DNA of 64,000 nucleotides from Blasia pusilla (taxonomy: Eukaryota > Marchantiophyta > Marchantiopsida > Blasiales): positions 15,686,001 through 15,750,000 of the forward strand of contig CM114274.1 in assembly GCA_050084515.1 (NCBI GenBank), given 5' to 3'. A program made the translations under genes and the position numbers. The notes under the pieces were generated by a model. That model did not search any database, was not told the DNA's origin, and saw only the letters and a program-made list of their open reading frames with translations. This document shows positions 13,578-24,916 of this stretch, piece after piece. Position 1 is the first letter of the stretch; each line of letters opens with the position of its first letter.

Positions 13578-15371
13578 GTGGATTCACATGAGATCCAACC
13601 TATGGCCTTCTTTGACGACCAACGGAAACCGTGGGTGTGCGTAATAATTGATGAGTCATACTACAAACTAGTTATCCACCCGGATAGAAGAAGGCTACAA
13701 GATATGGTGGGAACGTTTGCAAAATATCCCAGATATCTGACTATAGAAAAATACAATAATACCATGGATATTAGGAAGAGGAAATACTCAACCTGAAATA
13801 CCTCCACCGACGTACAAGTTGCGATTCCCATGATTGATGGTATGAAATTGGTCCTTTTACCGGTGCAACTTACAGAGATCTAATTGGACAATTGGATCAT
13901 TGGCAAAGTTTTTTTGGAGTTTGGAAAACCCCCGTGGTGAATACAGGAATTCTTGGACGGACCCGACCTAACTCCACTTCAGAGTCGATTCTTGAAAGGG
14001 AGGGAAAAGCTTGATGGATTACTCAGTGCAGCCTATAGGCTCATGGAGTGTGCCAAAGAGGGACCAAGGAAGCTGCCCAAGATTCTAAATCTACAAATTG
14101 ACAACTCTGGAAAAGATAACAAAATATTTACGTCATGGCATACTTGGCCCTTCTTGTTCATAGGGAGGTATTTGAAGAGATTCACTTGGCTTTTCTCATT
14201 CCCGGGCACACTCACAAAGATGTTGATGCTATGTTTAGCAAGTTTTTGGTAACTTTGCGGTAACACAATCCATACACCTTGAATGATCTTGCAACACCAC
14301 TTTTTAACTCCACTTCACCGAATCCAACACGACAAGTGATTTAGGACATTCCTGACTTCAAGGAGTACTTGAAAGGTTTCATTGGGCCTAAGATGAAAAA
14401 TCAATGGTATCGACTGGAAAAGCAGGTCGATTTTGATTTACTAGATCTCCGGACGGTATGACCATCATACATTTATAAGATGTATGGTTTCGATAAAGAG
14501 TGGCTGCCAAATGAGCGTGGGTATTTTTACGTCATGAAATTACGGAACATCCTCTTTTCCCTACTGGGAATCCAAAGTGCTTATTGCCCACACCCTTGAA
14601 GGTATTTTCCGATGTGAGGAAAAATGTATCTAAGTACATTGGGTACTTTGATAAGATAGGAAGCAAGTCTTTTAGAGGCACAAAGGTGGAGTTCCAACAA
14701 CTAGCATGGAAGTGGAGGAAGACGATTGAGGAATTGGATCGATTTTTTCCTCATGGAAACCCTAAGGACAAGGTTCAAAACCTACGATTAAATCACAAGA
14801 CAACAACAAATGAAGATTCTTCTACCAATAATAGGACCAGTTTGATAGCCCATGACATCGCTTCATCGTTCTCTAAGACATTGGAAGATTTTTCGCCTCT
14901 AACCAAACAGAACATTCAATTTCCTATTGTCTTTGGAAGTGGAATTCCTCCAAGTCGAGATCACTATTGTGGGCCCACTAGATTCAAGCCTAGAGTTGAT
15001 ATGCTATCAATGGAGGAAACAAAAGTTGCATTGGTAGATTTAAATGTTGGAGACTTTGTCATAATTAGACCAAGACAAGAAAGAAACAAAGATCCCATAT
15101 GGATGGGACAAGTTCTAGTTGGAGTTGGTGAAGATACAAATTTCAAAATTCAGTATTAGGGGCCATTAAATACATTCGGAAGAGGGAACATAACCCCAAG
15201 TAGGAGATATCAAAATTGGAATGTAAAAAAATGGGAGAAGAATAGTAGTGAAAAACCAATGTTGTGTCCACATGACTCGGTTATAGCATCTTTCGCTAAT
15301 TCAACATATGCAATAGAGGGTGGACTAGTGAGTATCCCCATTGATGTGGCTAATTTTCTAAGTCTAGAATA
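13578..15371 (+). pseudogene. Transposon-like ORF cluster, family not recognised
   Basis: Open blocks lie on the plus strand at 13578-13796, 13953-14160, 14340-14580 and 14584-15159, with in-frame stops and frame changes between them. Readable pieces include WVCVIIDESYYKLVIHPDRR, DFKEYLKGFIGPKMKNQWYR and FRGTKVEFQQLAWKWRKTIE. Near the end is VGDFVIIRPRQERNKDPIWM followed by GQVL, resembling a small chromatin/BAH-like or transposon-tail module (VGD.V.IRP....PIW.GQV). A further in-frame stretch reaches a stop near 15369. Upstream tandem repeats with a CACTA-like core suggest a non-canonical CACTA relative or another DNA transposon. No catalytic triad could be identified. Confidence 0.4.
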
Positions 15372-15764
15372 ACTTTTGGCACTAACCTAGTACTAGAAGA
15401 TAGAGATGACTAGTAACAACAACACAATTACTATAAGCCTTTATTACAATTTAATGTAATGTTATTGAGAGTCATCACTTGATTTTATAAAGATTCTTTA
15501 AATTTTTACATATGGTATGAGATTATTGAATAAATGGTTTTGTAGAAGCTTTCATAATTGGAATCGGATTCCATGTTCTTCCCACTTTAAATTTTCTTGT
15601 GTAGTATCATGCTCCAACTTGCACCATGTAGTTTATTCATCCATTTGGACTTTAGATGACAATCCGGTTTTGCTAAGTAAGACTAAACTCTATATCAAAG
15701 TAAGTCCCAAAACCTATTGGTTTACAGCCTTGAACGGATCATTTCTCTAAAATCCTATCAAACC

Positions 15765-16640
15765 GTAAGCCCTAAGGGATTAATAAGCCTAGAAGAGCCT
15801 ACGCCCTAAACACTAAGCCCTAGTCAAAAACTTATAGAACCCTTTTTTGAAACCTAGATCGTAAACACTAAACCCTAAACCCTAAAACCTGAGCCATAAA
15901 CCCTAAACCCTAGGCCATAAACCCTAAGCCCTAAACTCTAGGCCAAAATCCCTAACCTTAAGTAATAAAGTCTGAACCCTAGGCCAAAAACCCTAAACAC
16001 TAGGCAAAAAACATTAAAATCCTAAGCCAAACATCGTAAATTCTTAAACCTAAGAAATAAGCCCTAAGCCATAAATCCTAAACCCTAAACCAAAAATGCT
16101 AAACCCTAGAACGTAAGCCAAAAAACCTAAACCCTTAGCTATAAACCCTAAAGCCTAGGCCCTAAACCCTAAGCCTAAAACCCTACATCCTAAGCCCTAA
16201 GTGAATACTTACTTAAAGAAGCATAGAGAAATGTTATTAATCTAAACCCTCAGCCCTCCATCCTAAGATATGAACCTTACACATGAAGCCATAAACCTTA
16301 AACCTTAACCCATAAACCATAAACCCTAAACCCTAGAACATAAGCCACAAACCCTAAAACCTAAGGCAGAAACCCTAAACCCTATAATATGAGCCAAAAA
16401 CCCTAAAACCTAAGCCATAAACCCAAAACCCTAGGCCATAAACCCTAAATCCTTAGCCAAAAACGCTAAACCCTAAGCCATAAACCCTAAATCCTAAGCC
16501 ATAAACCCTAAGTCCTAGGTGAATACTAAGTTAAAGAAGTATAGAGAAATGATATTAATCTAAACCCTCAACCCTCCATCCTAAGACATAAACTTTATAC
16601 CCAAACCATAAACCTTAACCCCTAAACCCTAAGCCATAAA
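15765..16640 (+). repeat. Interstitial telomere-like CCCTAAA array
   Basis: Degenerate units of CCCTAAA mixed with variants such as CCATAAA, CCTAAG and CTAGGC fill about 875 bp. A non-telomeric insert beginning GTGAATACT and continuing AAAGAAG.ATAGAGAAATG occurs at 16201 and again at 16519, giving a higher-order period of 318 bp. Plant telomeres use this heptamer, so this is an old interstitial or satellite-like derivative rather than a chromosome end. Confidence 0.9.
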
Positions 16641-17029
16641 CATGGTTGACATGGAGAGTAAAACCTAAGTTGTACTCCCATTACACTATGTCCTAGTGTG
16701 CTAATAATCATATTAGAACAAAATTGGGTTTTCTAAAACACCACATTTGTCGAAATTGGTGTTATTAGAAGTATGGTGAGAAACGCGTCAACATTTTAAG
16801 TATGGTAGATAATATCATATAGTAATGAATTTTTGCTTTCGTAAGCTTGGAAATGGACCATATCTTTGCCTTGTAAATCATCTCAAAGGGGCAAAAATGG
16901 TTTAAAAAAATTATAAATAAGGGACTTCTGAAGAAAATACCAACCATCAAAAATCTCTCAGCACGCATTTACTAGTTCTACAAAAAGAAGGAAAAGCAAG
17001 AAACAAAACAAACATGAGGAGGTAAATAG

Positions 17030-18655
17030 TTTGAAGAGAGGAAGAAGAAGAAGGATACCTGGTCAACCGTGTAAGGCTCCTTACCGTCTTGCTCCAAGAA
17101 AATTGGAAGAGTGTAAAGTCCAATTAGAGGAGATGTTGCCGAAAGGCTTCATTCAACCAAACATCTTGTGATATGGAGCCCTAGTTCTTTTCGTGAAAAA
17201 GAAAGGCTGGAAACTAGCATGTGACTTTGTATTGACTATTGAGCACTAAATCTTATAATGAGGAAGAAAAAATATCGATTATCCATAATAGATGACTTAT
17301 TTAATTAGCTACGAGGAGAAAAATACATCACCAAGCTCCATCTAAGAAGCAACTACAACCAAATTAATATTCCAATTGTTGACGAAGGTGTCCCAAACAC
17401 TAATTTTCACACTATATATGGGCATTTTGAATACTAAGTCATGTCATTTGGTCTCTCACTAATGCACATACAATCTTTATGCGCCTAATGAATGATATTT
17501 TCCATTCATATATAGATAAGTTTATGATAGTATTCCTAGATGATATCTTGATCTATAGTAAAACTCTAGAGAAGAATATAAATTATCATAAAGAAGTCCT
17601 TCAAATCCTACGAGAGAGTGTGTTGTATGCTAAAGTTTCAAAATATGAGTTTAGCAAGACAGAAGTTGATTATCTAGATCACCGAGTAAATGCAGAAGGC
17701 ATTCAAGTCATGAGCGAGAATCTAAGAAGAATCCAAAAATAAAGTGCACTCAAGGATCAAACTCAATTGCAGAGTTTTCTATGATTCAAAGGATTCTATC
17801 ACAAATCTGTCAAAGGTTTTGCTCAAATTGCCCAATCCTTAAAAACTTTACTATGAAAAAGATAAAAATAGAATTGGAATACATCACAAGAAATTTCTTT
17901 CCAATCATCAAAGGATGTCTTCAATACTCTTATTTTGATGTGATATGATTCTAATTGACCTCTTAAGTTAGCAATGGATGCATCAAATACTACCATTGAA
18001 AGAGTATTACAACAAGAATGGAAAGATGAATTAAATTCAATTACCTTTCTTTCTTGCAAGGTGTTGCCAATAGAGCAAAACTCTCATACAACTGAAAGAG
18101 ATGAACTTGTTATTATATTAGCAACCAAGTATTCAGAATATTATTTGGGCGATAAGTAGTTTGTGGTGGAAATTGATCACAAGCCCTTAGTCTACTTGGA
18201 ATCCCAAAAGGAGCACTCCAAACAAAAAAATTGATGGGAAAAATCATGACAATAAATAACATGAAAATCTTCTATTTTTTAAGAAAGAATCAATAAGCAG
18301 TCGTCTTGACTTGTATGCCACAAACAAGTAATATGTCTAAAATGCAGATTCACTCTAATTGCTGGAAAACGTTGATCAAAGCAACAAAGGAAGATCAAGA
18401 AATTATAGTTGTTATTCAAGCCAAGAAAGGACACAAGGTGTAAAGATTGGTTTGCCATAATGGTAAGTTAAACTGAAGAAGGGTTAAGTATCCTATAAGA
18501 TCCACATTTACGCACTCAAGTATTATTAGAGGATTATAATGAAAATATTACGGATCATGCAAGAGCTAAAAAAAGCCATTGAGGGATTACAATATACATA
18601 CTTTTGGGCCAAAAAGAAATAAGATGTTGACATAGATGTAATACGGAGTTCAGCT
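17030..18655 (+). pseudogene. Ty3/gypsy RT-RNase H-integrase zinc-finger relic
   Basis: The plus strand reads as a Ty3/gypsy pol with many stops. [20 protein letters not shown] is near 17070-17130. KKKGWKLACDF is near 17200. GEKYITKLHLRSNYNQI is near 17310-17370. The RT active-site region MIVFLDDILIYSKT is near 17525-17570, with both aspartates kept. RNase H follows (MDASNTTIERVLQQEWKDEL at about 17974, then VEIDHKPLVYLES near 18165). A remnant of the integrase zinc-finger region (DHARAKKAIEGLQY, YFWAKKK) ends near 18620. Frame is lost at roughly ten places. After 18655 the sequence switches to minus-strand pieces of a related element. Confidence 0.8.
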
Positions 18656-18675
18656 ATTCAATGTTATAGTTGGCA

Positions 18676-18815
18676 TTTTTAGTTTTTCCATCGATTTAAG
18701 ATAAACAAACATTGCTAATAGATATGGCTTCTTTAGTTTGGAATAATCCAAATAAGGTCTTTCAAAATAGACTTATGAAGTGGATTCCTCTATCAATGAT
18801 AGGTACTCTAGAAAG
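18676..18815 (-). pseudogene. Integrase core fragment, chromovirus family
   Basis: The minus strand reads YGLSRVPIIDRGIHFISLF, then a TGA, then KTLFGLFQTKEAIS, matching the integrase core of the element at 43.0-46.2 kb (HGLPKVLIIDRGTHFTSLFW). It is joined directly to an LTR fragment at about 18830, so the intervening internal region is missing. Confidence 0.75.
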
Positions 18816-18829
18816 ACCATAATGAATAA

Positions 18830-19105
18830 CCTCAACCTCATAAGGCCACTCTAGGAATGCACAAAAGTAGTGTGTCTCTTGAGACCTCTCCCCTTCCTTT
18901 ATATATACTTCGAGATAGGTACAATAAAGACAAATTAGGTCCACCTATCTTTATCTCAGGTGGCCTCTTCTCCTAACATGATAGGATCTTCTTTTGAATC
19001 TAGAGTCCTTATCTTGTCTTGTCACATCTATCCACGATATCATCCTTATCTTTCTTTTCGCGAACCTACTGGCCCACAAATATCTTTATTGTATGTTGTT
19101 TGGCT
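18830..19105 (-). repeat. Truncated LTR, chromovirus family
   Basis: Matches the LTR at 45829-46183 in the same orientation, with CCTCTCC.CTTCCTTTATATA, GAGATAGGTACAAT and GACAAATTAG in order. Both outer ends are degenerate. It is bordered on the right by a polypurine-tract-like GTGGGAGGTTTGAAAG (minus strand, near 19125), so it is the 3' LTR of the chromodomain fragment to its right. Confidence 0.75.
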
Positions 19106-19119
19106 TTTTTAAAAAAATT

Positions 19120-19420
19120 GGGTTCTTTCAAACCTCCCACTATTTAAGATAGAAAGTCCTTGTTATGAGATTTTTCAAAATCTAGCACTATGAATAATAC
19201 ATTTGCAAAGTTAACTAAGGGTTGTGTAGTGGCCTCAAATGATGTATGTCCTTTCCATTAGACCAAATATTTGACTTGTTGATGATGAGCTCATCGATTG
19301 GTTTCTCAAGATACATTCCACTTCAAATTCTTCATTATCTCCTATGATTTGAGATAGTGGTGGAGATCGAATATTATCCTCATATATTAAATTCTAGCGT
19401 GGCATCATGGATGTTAGGGT
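19120..19420 (-). pseudogene. Chromodomain and pol 3' end fragment
   Basis: Aligns by eye with 43065-43340, the chromodomain end of the chromovirus. Shared blocks include TTGATGATGAGCTC, CAAGATAC.TTCCACTTCAA and TTCTTCAT. Reading frames are destroyed. With 18830-19105 it forms the 3' end of a decayed minus-strand copy. Confidence 0.65.
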
Positions 19421-20240
19421 TTCACATTTTTTAGTCCTCATTGGATAGGAAAGCCTTGAAATTTTTGTCGAACTTTTTAAATATTTCTATCATCATTTTG
19501 GGAATATCAATGATGATTCCGTCAAAATACGTAAGTGATTTTCCTACAAATTATATAATTTAAGAATATATTATCCATTTTAACCTCAATTGTTATTGGA
19601 GTCTTCAATCAAAATTTTTGAAACCCATAATTAGATGTTTTTTCACAAAAATTCAAAATTTTTTCTCAAATCTTGAAGTATCTTAGCTTATATATTTAAT
19701 AGTACATTCCAAATTATGTTGGCTTATTATATTTTAAGTGCAAGATTTATCAACGTTTAGCAAAAAAATTCCATTTGTTGACCACATATGACAGATGCAC
19801 TCGGAATTTTTTTGTGTCAAATTTATGGAGCTAGAAACAATTGGAAAGTATTTGAGTGAGATTTAAATTTCTGAGAACATCCAATCGGGAAAATATAACA
19901 TTCAAATCTGCGTTGCGTGGATTATTTCACATTAAATATAGAATCCTCACAAATTTCCCATGTAAAATTTGTTGGCCCAAGATTTTATTTTTTTCCTTGT
20001 ATATTTTCAAAGGGAAAATTTGTTAAGGGATATTTCCAAACATGAAATTTCATATTGTCTTGCAATCTTTGAACTATTGTTCCAAGACGTAACCAAATGG
20101 AAATCAGAAAAGTTTTCATTGAAGTTTGTATTTGAGGAAATTCCTCATCCTACATGTTCTTTTTATTTTGATTATTAGAATCTCCTCATTTTTTCATACG
20201 GATGTTGATGAAGAATGGTAATGAAAAGTGCCAGTAGGAA
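19421..20240. other. AT-rich, no gene seen
   Basis: AT-rich sequence with short random frames, longest about 69 codons. No transposon or coding motif was recognised. Confidence 0.4.
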
Positions 20241-20249
20241 ATATCCAAT

Positions 20250-20850
20250 GTGTTGTGCTATACACATCGCTACTTAATCAATATCGCGAGTCACATCTAC
20301 ACATGACACAACATCAATATTTCCAACACATGGGTGGATCCACACACATACAAAAATGAAGTCATGGATGTACATCGAGACCACAAAAAAAAGGGAGTAC
20401 AGACAACTCACACTGTCAACTCTACTCTCAAATCTACAAGGAATATTAAGCCACATCCACCATCTACCATGAGAGAATCAAGACTCTAGTAGTACCCTAG
20501 TTCCTACCACAATAAACAAGAGAGGTGCTCCAAAAGGTTGAACATGAGAAAAATGGTTTATGAAACCCCTTTCTCCTTCTCTTATACTCTTGATAAGTGG
20601 CAAAAGACCTTTCCCAAAAAATAGACCTTTAAACAAAAACCTATGTGCACATTTGACTTGATCAAGAGATCACCTAGTTGAAAATAGCAAAAGAGAGAAA
20701 TCATAAAAAATTATGCTCCCAACGTAACCGACGTGTTACCAACCTCATCCAACATCTCATGAAAAAGTTATGCCCAAACATTCCGCTGACCTTCTATGTC
20801 TCCAACAAGGTAGAACTTTGCCTTTTGGCTAGCAAAGATATGACAAATGA
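20250..20850. repeat. Dispersed repeat copy A (LTR-like)
   Basis: First of several diverged copies with the same order of landmarks: a GTCACATC block, CCAACACATG.GTGGATCCAC, GCCACATCCACC, CTACCATGAG, CTTATACTCTTG, and near the end GGTAGAACTTTGCC. Other copies are near 22455, 23360 and 24275 with a tail at 27815. Given the Ty3/gypsy pol between copies, they are probably its LTRs; termini were not defined. Confidence 0.6.
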
Positions 20851-21164
20851 GAAACAAAAATCAGACTCCTCGTTATCCTTTTTTACGGTATTCTTATGAC
20901 CTAATGAAATGTATGAACATCGAATTACTAGATGAGCAAAACTAGACTACATAGGAGAGATTCGTTAGTCAAAGTCATCTTATGAATTTCATCCCTCATT
21001 TTATATATATTTTTAAATCCTTGAAATATAAATTTTTTATTGTTTATTCCAAAATTAATAAGTAAAATGAAATTTTTCTAAGAAAATTTTCCTTTTTTTT
21101 CCTTTAAAAGCTACTTAATGCAGCCATGTGAGGTTTTCACTAATATCAGTACAAGCAAGGACCC

Positions 21165-21342
21165 ATAAGGGACCGTGCGATGCATGATCCCTTATTAATA
21201 ACTCATGTTTAAAAGTAAGTCTTCTTACCTATTTTTATAGGATCCCCTTAAAATGACTAGAAATTTGTTTGAAAGAAATCTAATGACATGTGTCAAACAA
21301 GAAAATAATCAAACAAACTACATCCTCTCATTAGTATATAGA
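21165..21342 (-). repeat. Helitron 5'-end-like sequence
   Basis: On the minus strand a TC dinucleotide at 21342 begins TCTATATACTAATGAGAGGAT, and the segment also contains GACACATGTC. This resembles the 5' ends at 37393 and 55234, which share TCTATAT, an AT-rich run and GAGAG, and carry the related TTTGACATTTGTC or CTTGACATGTGAC block. A 3' end could not be placed. Confidence 0.4.
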
Positions 21343-21349
21343 TCTCGTT

Positions 21350-22450
21350 TAACTCAAGGGTTAAACGAGATCCACACTTCATACTATGTAAGCGTTTAGG
21401 CATATAAGAATATGATATAACACTAATAACAAACTCCTAAAATCTCATTTAACTCAAGGTGTTGGTACTCCTCACCCGTGCCTCTTTCCATGTCGTACAT
21501 GGTCTTATGGTGTCCCTGATACAAAATCTGCTCTTTAGTGACACGTAAAGGTGGACCACGAAGCTCTTTTCCATTGTTGAATTGAACTTTCTTTGATGCC
21601 CTATGTGTGTAAGGGTTATTGCGCATATTCTCAATAATGGGGTGTCAAATGGGAGTCATCATGTGCTTAGCTTTTGTGATTAGAGCCGTCTCAGGGGATT
21701 TAAAAAGGTCACTTTTGACGGGAGAAAACAAAAGAACAAGTTGTGTTCCAACAAGCCGAAGGAATTTTACTATTCGTGGTCGGAGAACATCCTAGTTTTT
21801 CGTAACTTCCTACAGAGCCCTACATTCCTTCATCCTTTATCCCACAGGGTCGCACTACTTGGATGGTGGTGGCAAAATGGGGAGCTTTGGAAAAAGTTGG
21901 GTCTCTCTCTCTTACTGGCAAAACTCAAACTTTGTGAGAAGTCGTGCATCTATCGCACAAGCGGAACTCAAGATTTGTGACAAGTCTCGCCTTTTACAAG
22001 AAAAAATGGAGCTTTTTGAGAAGTCATGCCATTTAAAAGAAAAAAAAAGAGTATGTTTCTCGGATTGCAATGAATGTCCCATCGAGTTGTAGGTGTCGCG
22101 TCACCGTTGTCCTTCTAAAACGATATGTGTCCTATGCCACGCACGCGTTCAAGTTCAAATCTGTAGTTTGTTTCGGGGTTCGTTCGGTATTTTTTTTTCT
22201 TATTATATAATTAATTCAAGTTTAATGGGCTTTGCGTCTTCACCTTTTGTTTAAGACACCAATCTTTTCATTAACTTTGTTATTTCTTTCGGATTCTTAA
22301 ACACAATTTTATGTCAGTCTAGTGTGTGCGTACACACTACCAATATCTAAATTTTCATGGTATAAATTTCAAAATGATACATCTTTTCATAATATGGATT
22401 CTTAATTTGGTAATTATAATATGAGCAAGATTTTCTTTGTTGTATAAATA
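21350..22450. other. No gene recognised
   Basis: Contains only short overlapping frames on both strands (for example 21423-21634 and 21741-22092) with no family motif. The stretch 21860-22060 repeats short TTTGTGAGAAGTC-type phrases. Confidence 0.35.
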
Positions 22451-22454
22451 TTTC

Positions 22455-23215
22455 ATGCATACGGCCATTGTTACGTAGACTACATCGTTGGTCACATCCA
22501 AACCACACAATATCAATTTTCCCACCATACTACAAGCTTGCGGGCGTAGGCTTTGAAGTTTCAAGGCACAAGACCCAAATCCTATGGCCCCAAGCCTTCA
22601 AGCACTTGGCCCTCTCTTTCTAGTTTTTGTGAAAAGACGTGGATGTAACAAAGATGTCTCTACCACAACTCTTAACATGGAAATTTTACAACACCCTACG
22701 CACAAAAAATTCCATGAGCCCCACTCACATATTAATTTCTCACGTAAAATTGAAGCAACTCACAAGACTAACTCCACTCTCAATGGTACACATGTGTTTG
22801 TCAAGCCACACCCACCCTCTACCATGAGGAAAATCTAGACCCTAACACCATAGCTCGTACCAAACCTTGGAAAGAATGATTCAAAGGATCAACTCAAGAA
22901 AGAATACTCTTTGGAACCATCCTCGCCTTATATACATATCCTTCTGAAGAGCTAAAAGAGACTCCTCTCCCAAAGACGATCATAAACCACAACATGCACA
23001 CACAAATCACTATGTGATTGTTGATCGAGTCGACATGTTGCATGACTCAAAATACAAAAAAACGTCTAAGTTACCATAAACCTCAATCCTGACACAACAA
23101 AACCAACCTGAACCGCATCCGAACGCTCTTAATAAAGATCAAATTGAATAGTTTGATAATCCCCAATCTTATCGACATAGTAGAACTCAAATGGTCGACC
23201 AACTATGATGGGATG
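22455..23215. repeat. Dispersed repeat copy B (LTR-like)
   Basis: Same landmark order as copy A: GTCACATCCAAACC, GCCACACCCACC, CTACCATGAG, CTTATATACATATCC, GACATGTTGCATGAC and GACATAGTAGAACTC. TTATATAC could be the TATA element of an LTR. Confidence 0.6.
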
Positions 23216-23359
23216 AAGGTCGGAAGAGACAAATATACCATTCTTTAACAAGAAGTTAACAAAAAACTTTTTCCTCGAGGAATTTTTTTTCAATAGGGAA
23301 TGATAAGAGAGAGAAATTGTAATTTTGATTAGGGAATGGGAAGAGAAAAAAATAACAAA

Positions 23360-24265
23360 AAATGTGTCGTGTGCATACACCTTGCTACACAATCCCCATT
23401 GTTGGTCACATCGACACCATAACACCGATCTTCACAAAACATGGATAGATCCACACAAGGTTACATGTGGACAAAGTCTATATCCACGGACATGTCCATG
23501 TCGGTAGAATCACGCCCCGCCTATGGAAGGACTTGTCCATATGGGCCTACCTTTAGTTTTCTTTTCTCATTCCCCCCACTTTTCTGTTTCTTCCTCCATC
23601 CATCACCACTTCCTTCCCCCTTATTTACCCACTTGCCCTTGCACTACCTTCTATCATGAACTATGCATGTCTCATGAGCCCCATCTCTTAAAACCCATGT
23701 TTATGGACATATCTAGACTTTTTTCGTCTATTTGCGTCTTATGGACAAACTTTTCCCTTTTTATGCAACCATGATCCACACACATACTAAAATAAACTCA
23801 TGCATGTACATCAAGATTGCAAAACAAAATGAGAGTAACCCTTTCTCGTATGGCCAACTCAATTCTCGAATCTACATCGCCATATCGAGCCACATCCACC
23901 CTAGTTCGTACTACACACAAAGCAAGAGAAATGCTCCAAAGGCTCAATATGAGAAAGATGGCTTGAGAAATCCATCTCTCCCTCTCCCTCTCTTATAGCC
24001 TTAGGAAGAGCCAAAAGGATCTTCCCCCCAAACTAGCCTCTCCAACAATAACCTTTACGCATAGATTACCGGATGACTGTTGACTTGATCAACATGTCAC
24101 ATGGTTGATAAAAATTAAAATAAGTAAATAGCAAGAAAAAAAAATTTCGACGCATCGGACATGTCTTCAACCTCATCTGACACCTCGAGAGAAAGTTACA
24201 CCTTCCCATTAATTCTCTATGTTGTCGACACGGTAGAACTCTACTTGTCAATCAACTAAGATGTG
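23360..24265. repeat. Dispersed repeat copy C with insert
   Basis: Starts GTGTGCATACACCTTGCTACAC and ends with GTCGACACGGTAGAACTCT and CTAAGATGTGATAG. Between about 23465 and 23735 it carries extra pyrimidine-rich DNA not present in copies A and B. Landmarks GCCACATCCACC and TCTCTTATAGCC are kept. Confidence 0.6.
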
Positions 24266-24274
24266 ATAGTTGTC

Positions 24275-24400
24275 ATGAAATTACAAATTGCTATACAATC
24301 TATATCGGTGGTCACATCCATACCACAAAAAAATTATTTTCCCAACACATGAATAGATTCACACACATAAAAAAATGAACTCCATAAAGCATGTATCACA
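24275..24400. repeat. Dispersed repeat copy D, partial
   Basis: Begins right after copy C with ATTGCTATACAATCTAT and GGTCACATCCATACC, i.e. the start of the repeat again in the same orientation. The rest is replaced by pol-related DNA. Confidence 0.5.
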
Positions 24401-24916
24401 TCTACTCCACATAACCTACTATCCTATACATATCCCGGACATCACCATCATCACATGGGAACTATATCAAGAAGTGGGGTTAGACATGACCTATGCCATC
24501 CTCTAGAACAAGTGAACAACCATCACACACCAACACGGTGGATGCACCTCTTGCAGATCCATACAACACACATCTCAAACTCACATGTACCACTGCCAAA
24601 CTCATATCCACTCTCCCGCCCATGTTCGGAAGATAACATGGCATACAGTTGCACACATGATCCTTCCAACCCATAACATCATATCCCTCCAACATGAGGA
24701 CTCTGGTAGGTAATATCTTGCTCACACGCAGAATCATACGCCATGCAATGACATCTAGCGTCATGGAGGCTACTTGTTGTAAATACACAATATCTCTATG
24801 ATGAAACCTCATAATCCTTGGATAATTACCTCCTTCACAAATGATCATAAATCTGAATGTACCCCTATGCCTTATGTTGAGCAATAACTAAGTTCTCAAA
24901 TGTCATACGCATAACT

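Noticed and set aside
15765-16640. True chromosome end
   Set aside because: Units are too degenerate and interrupted, and unrelated transposons continue on both sides.
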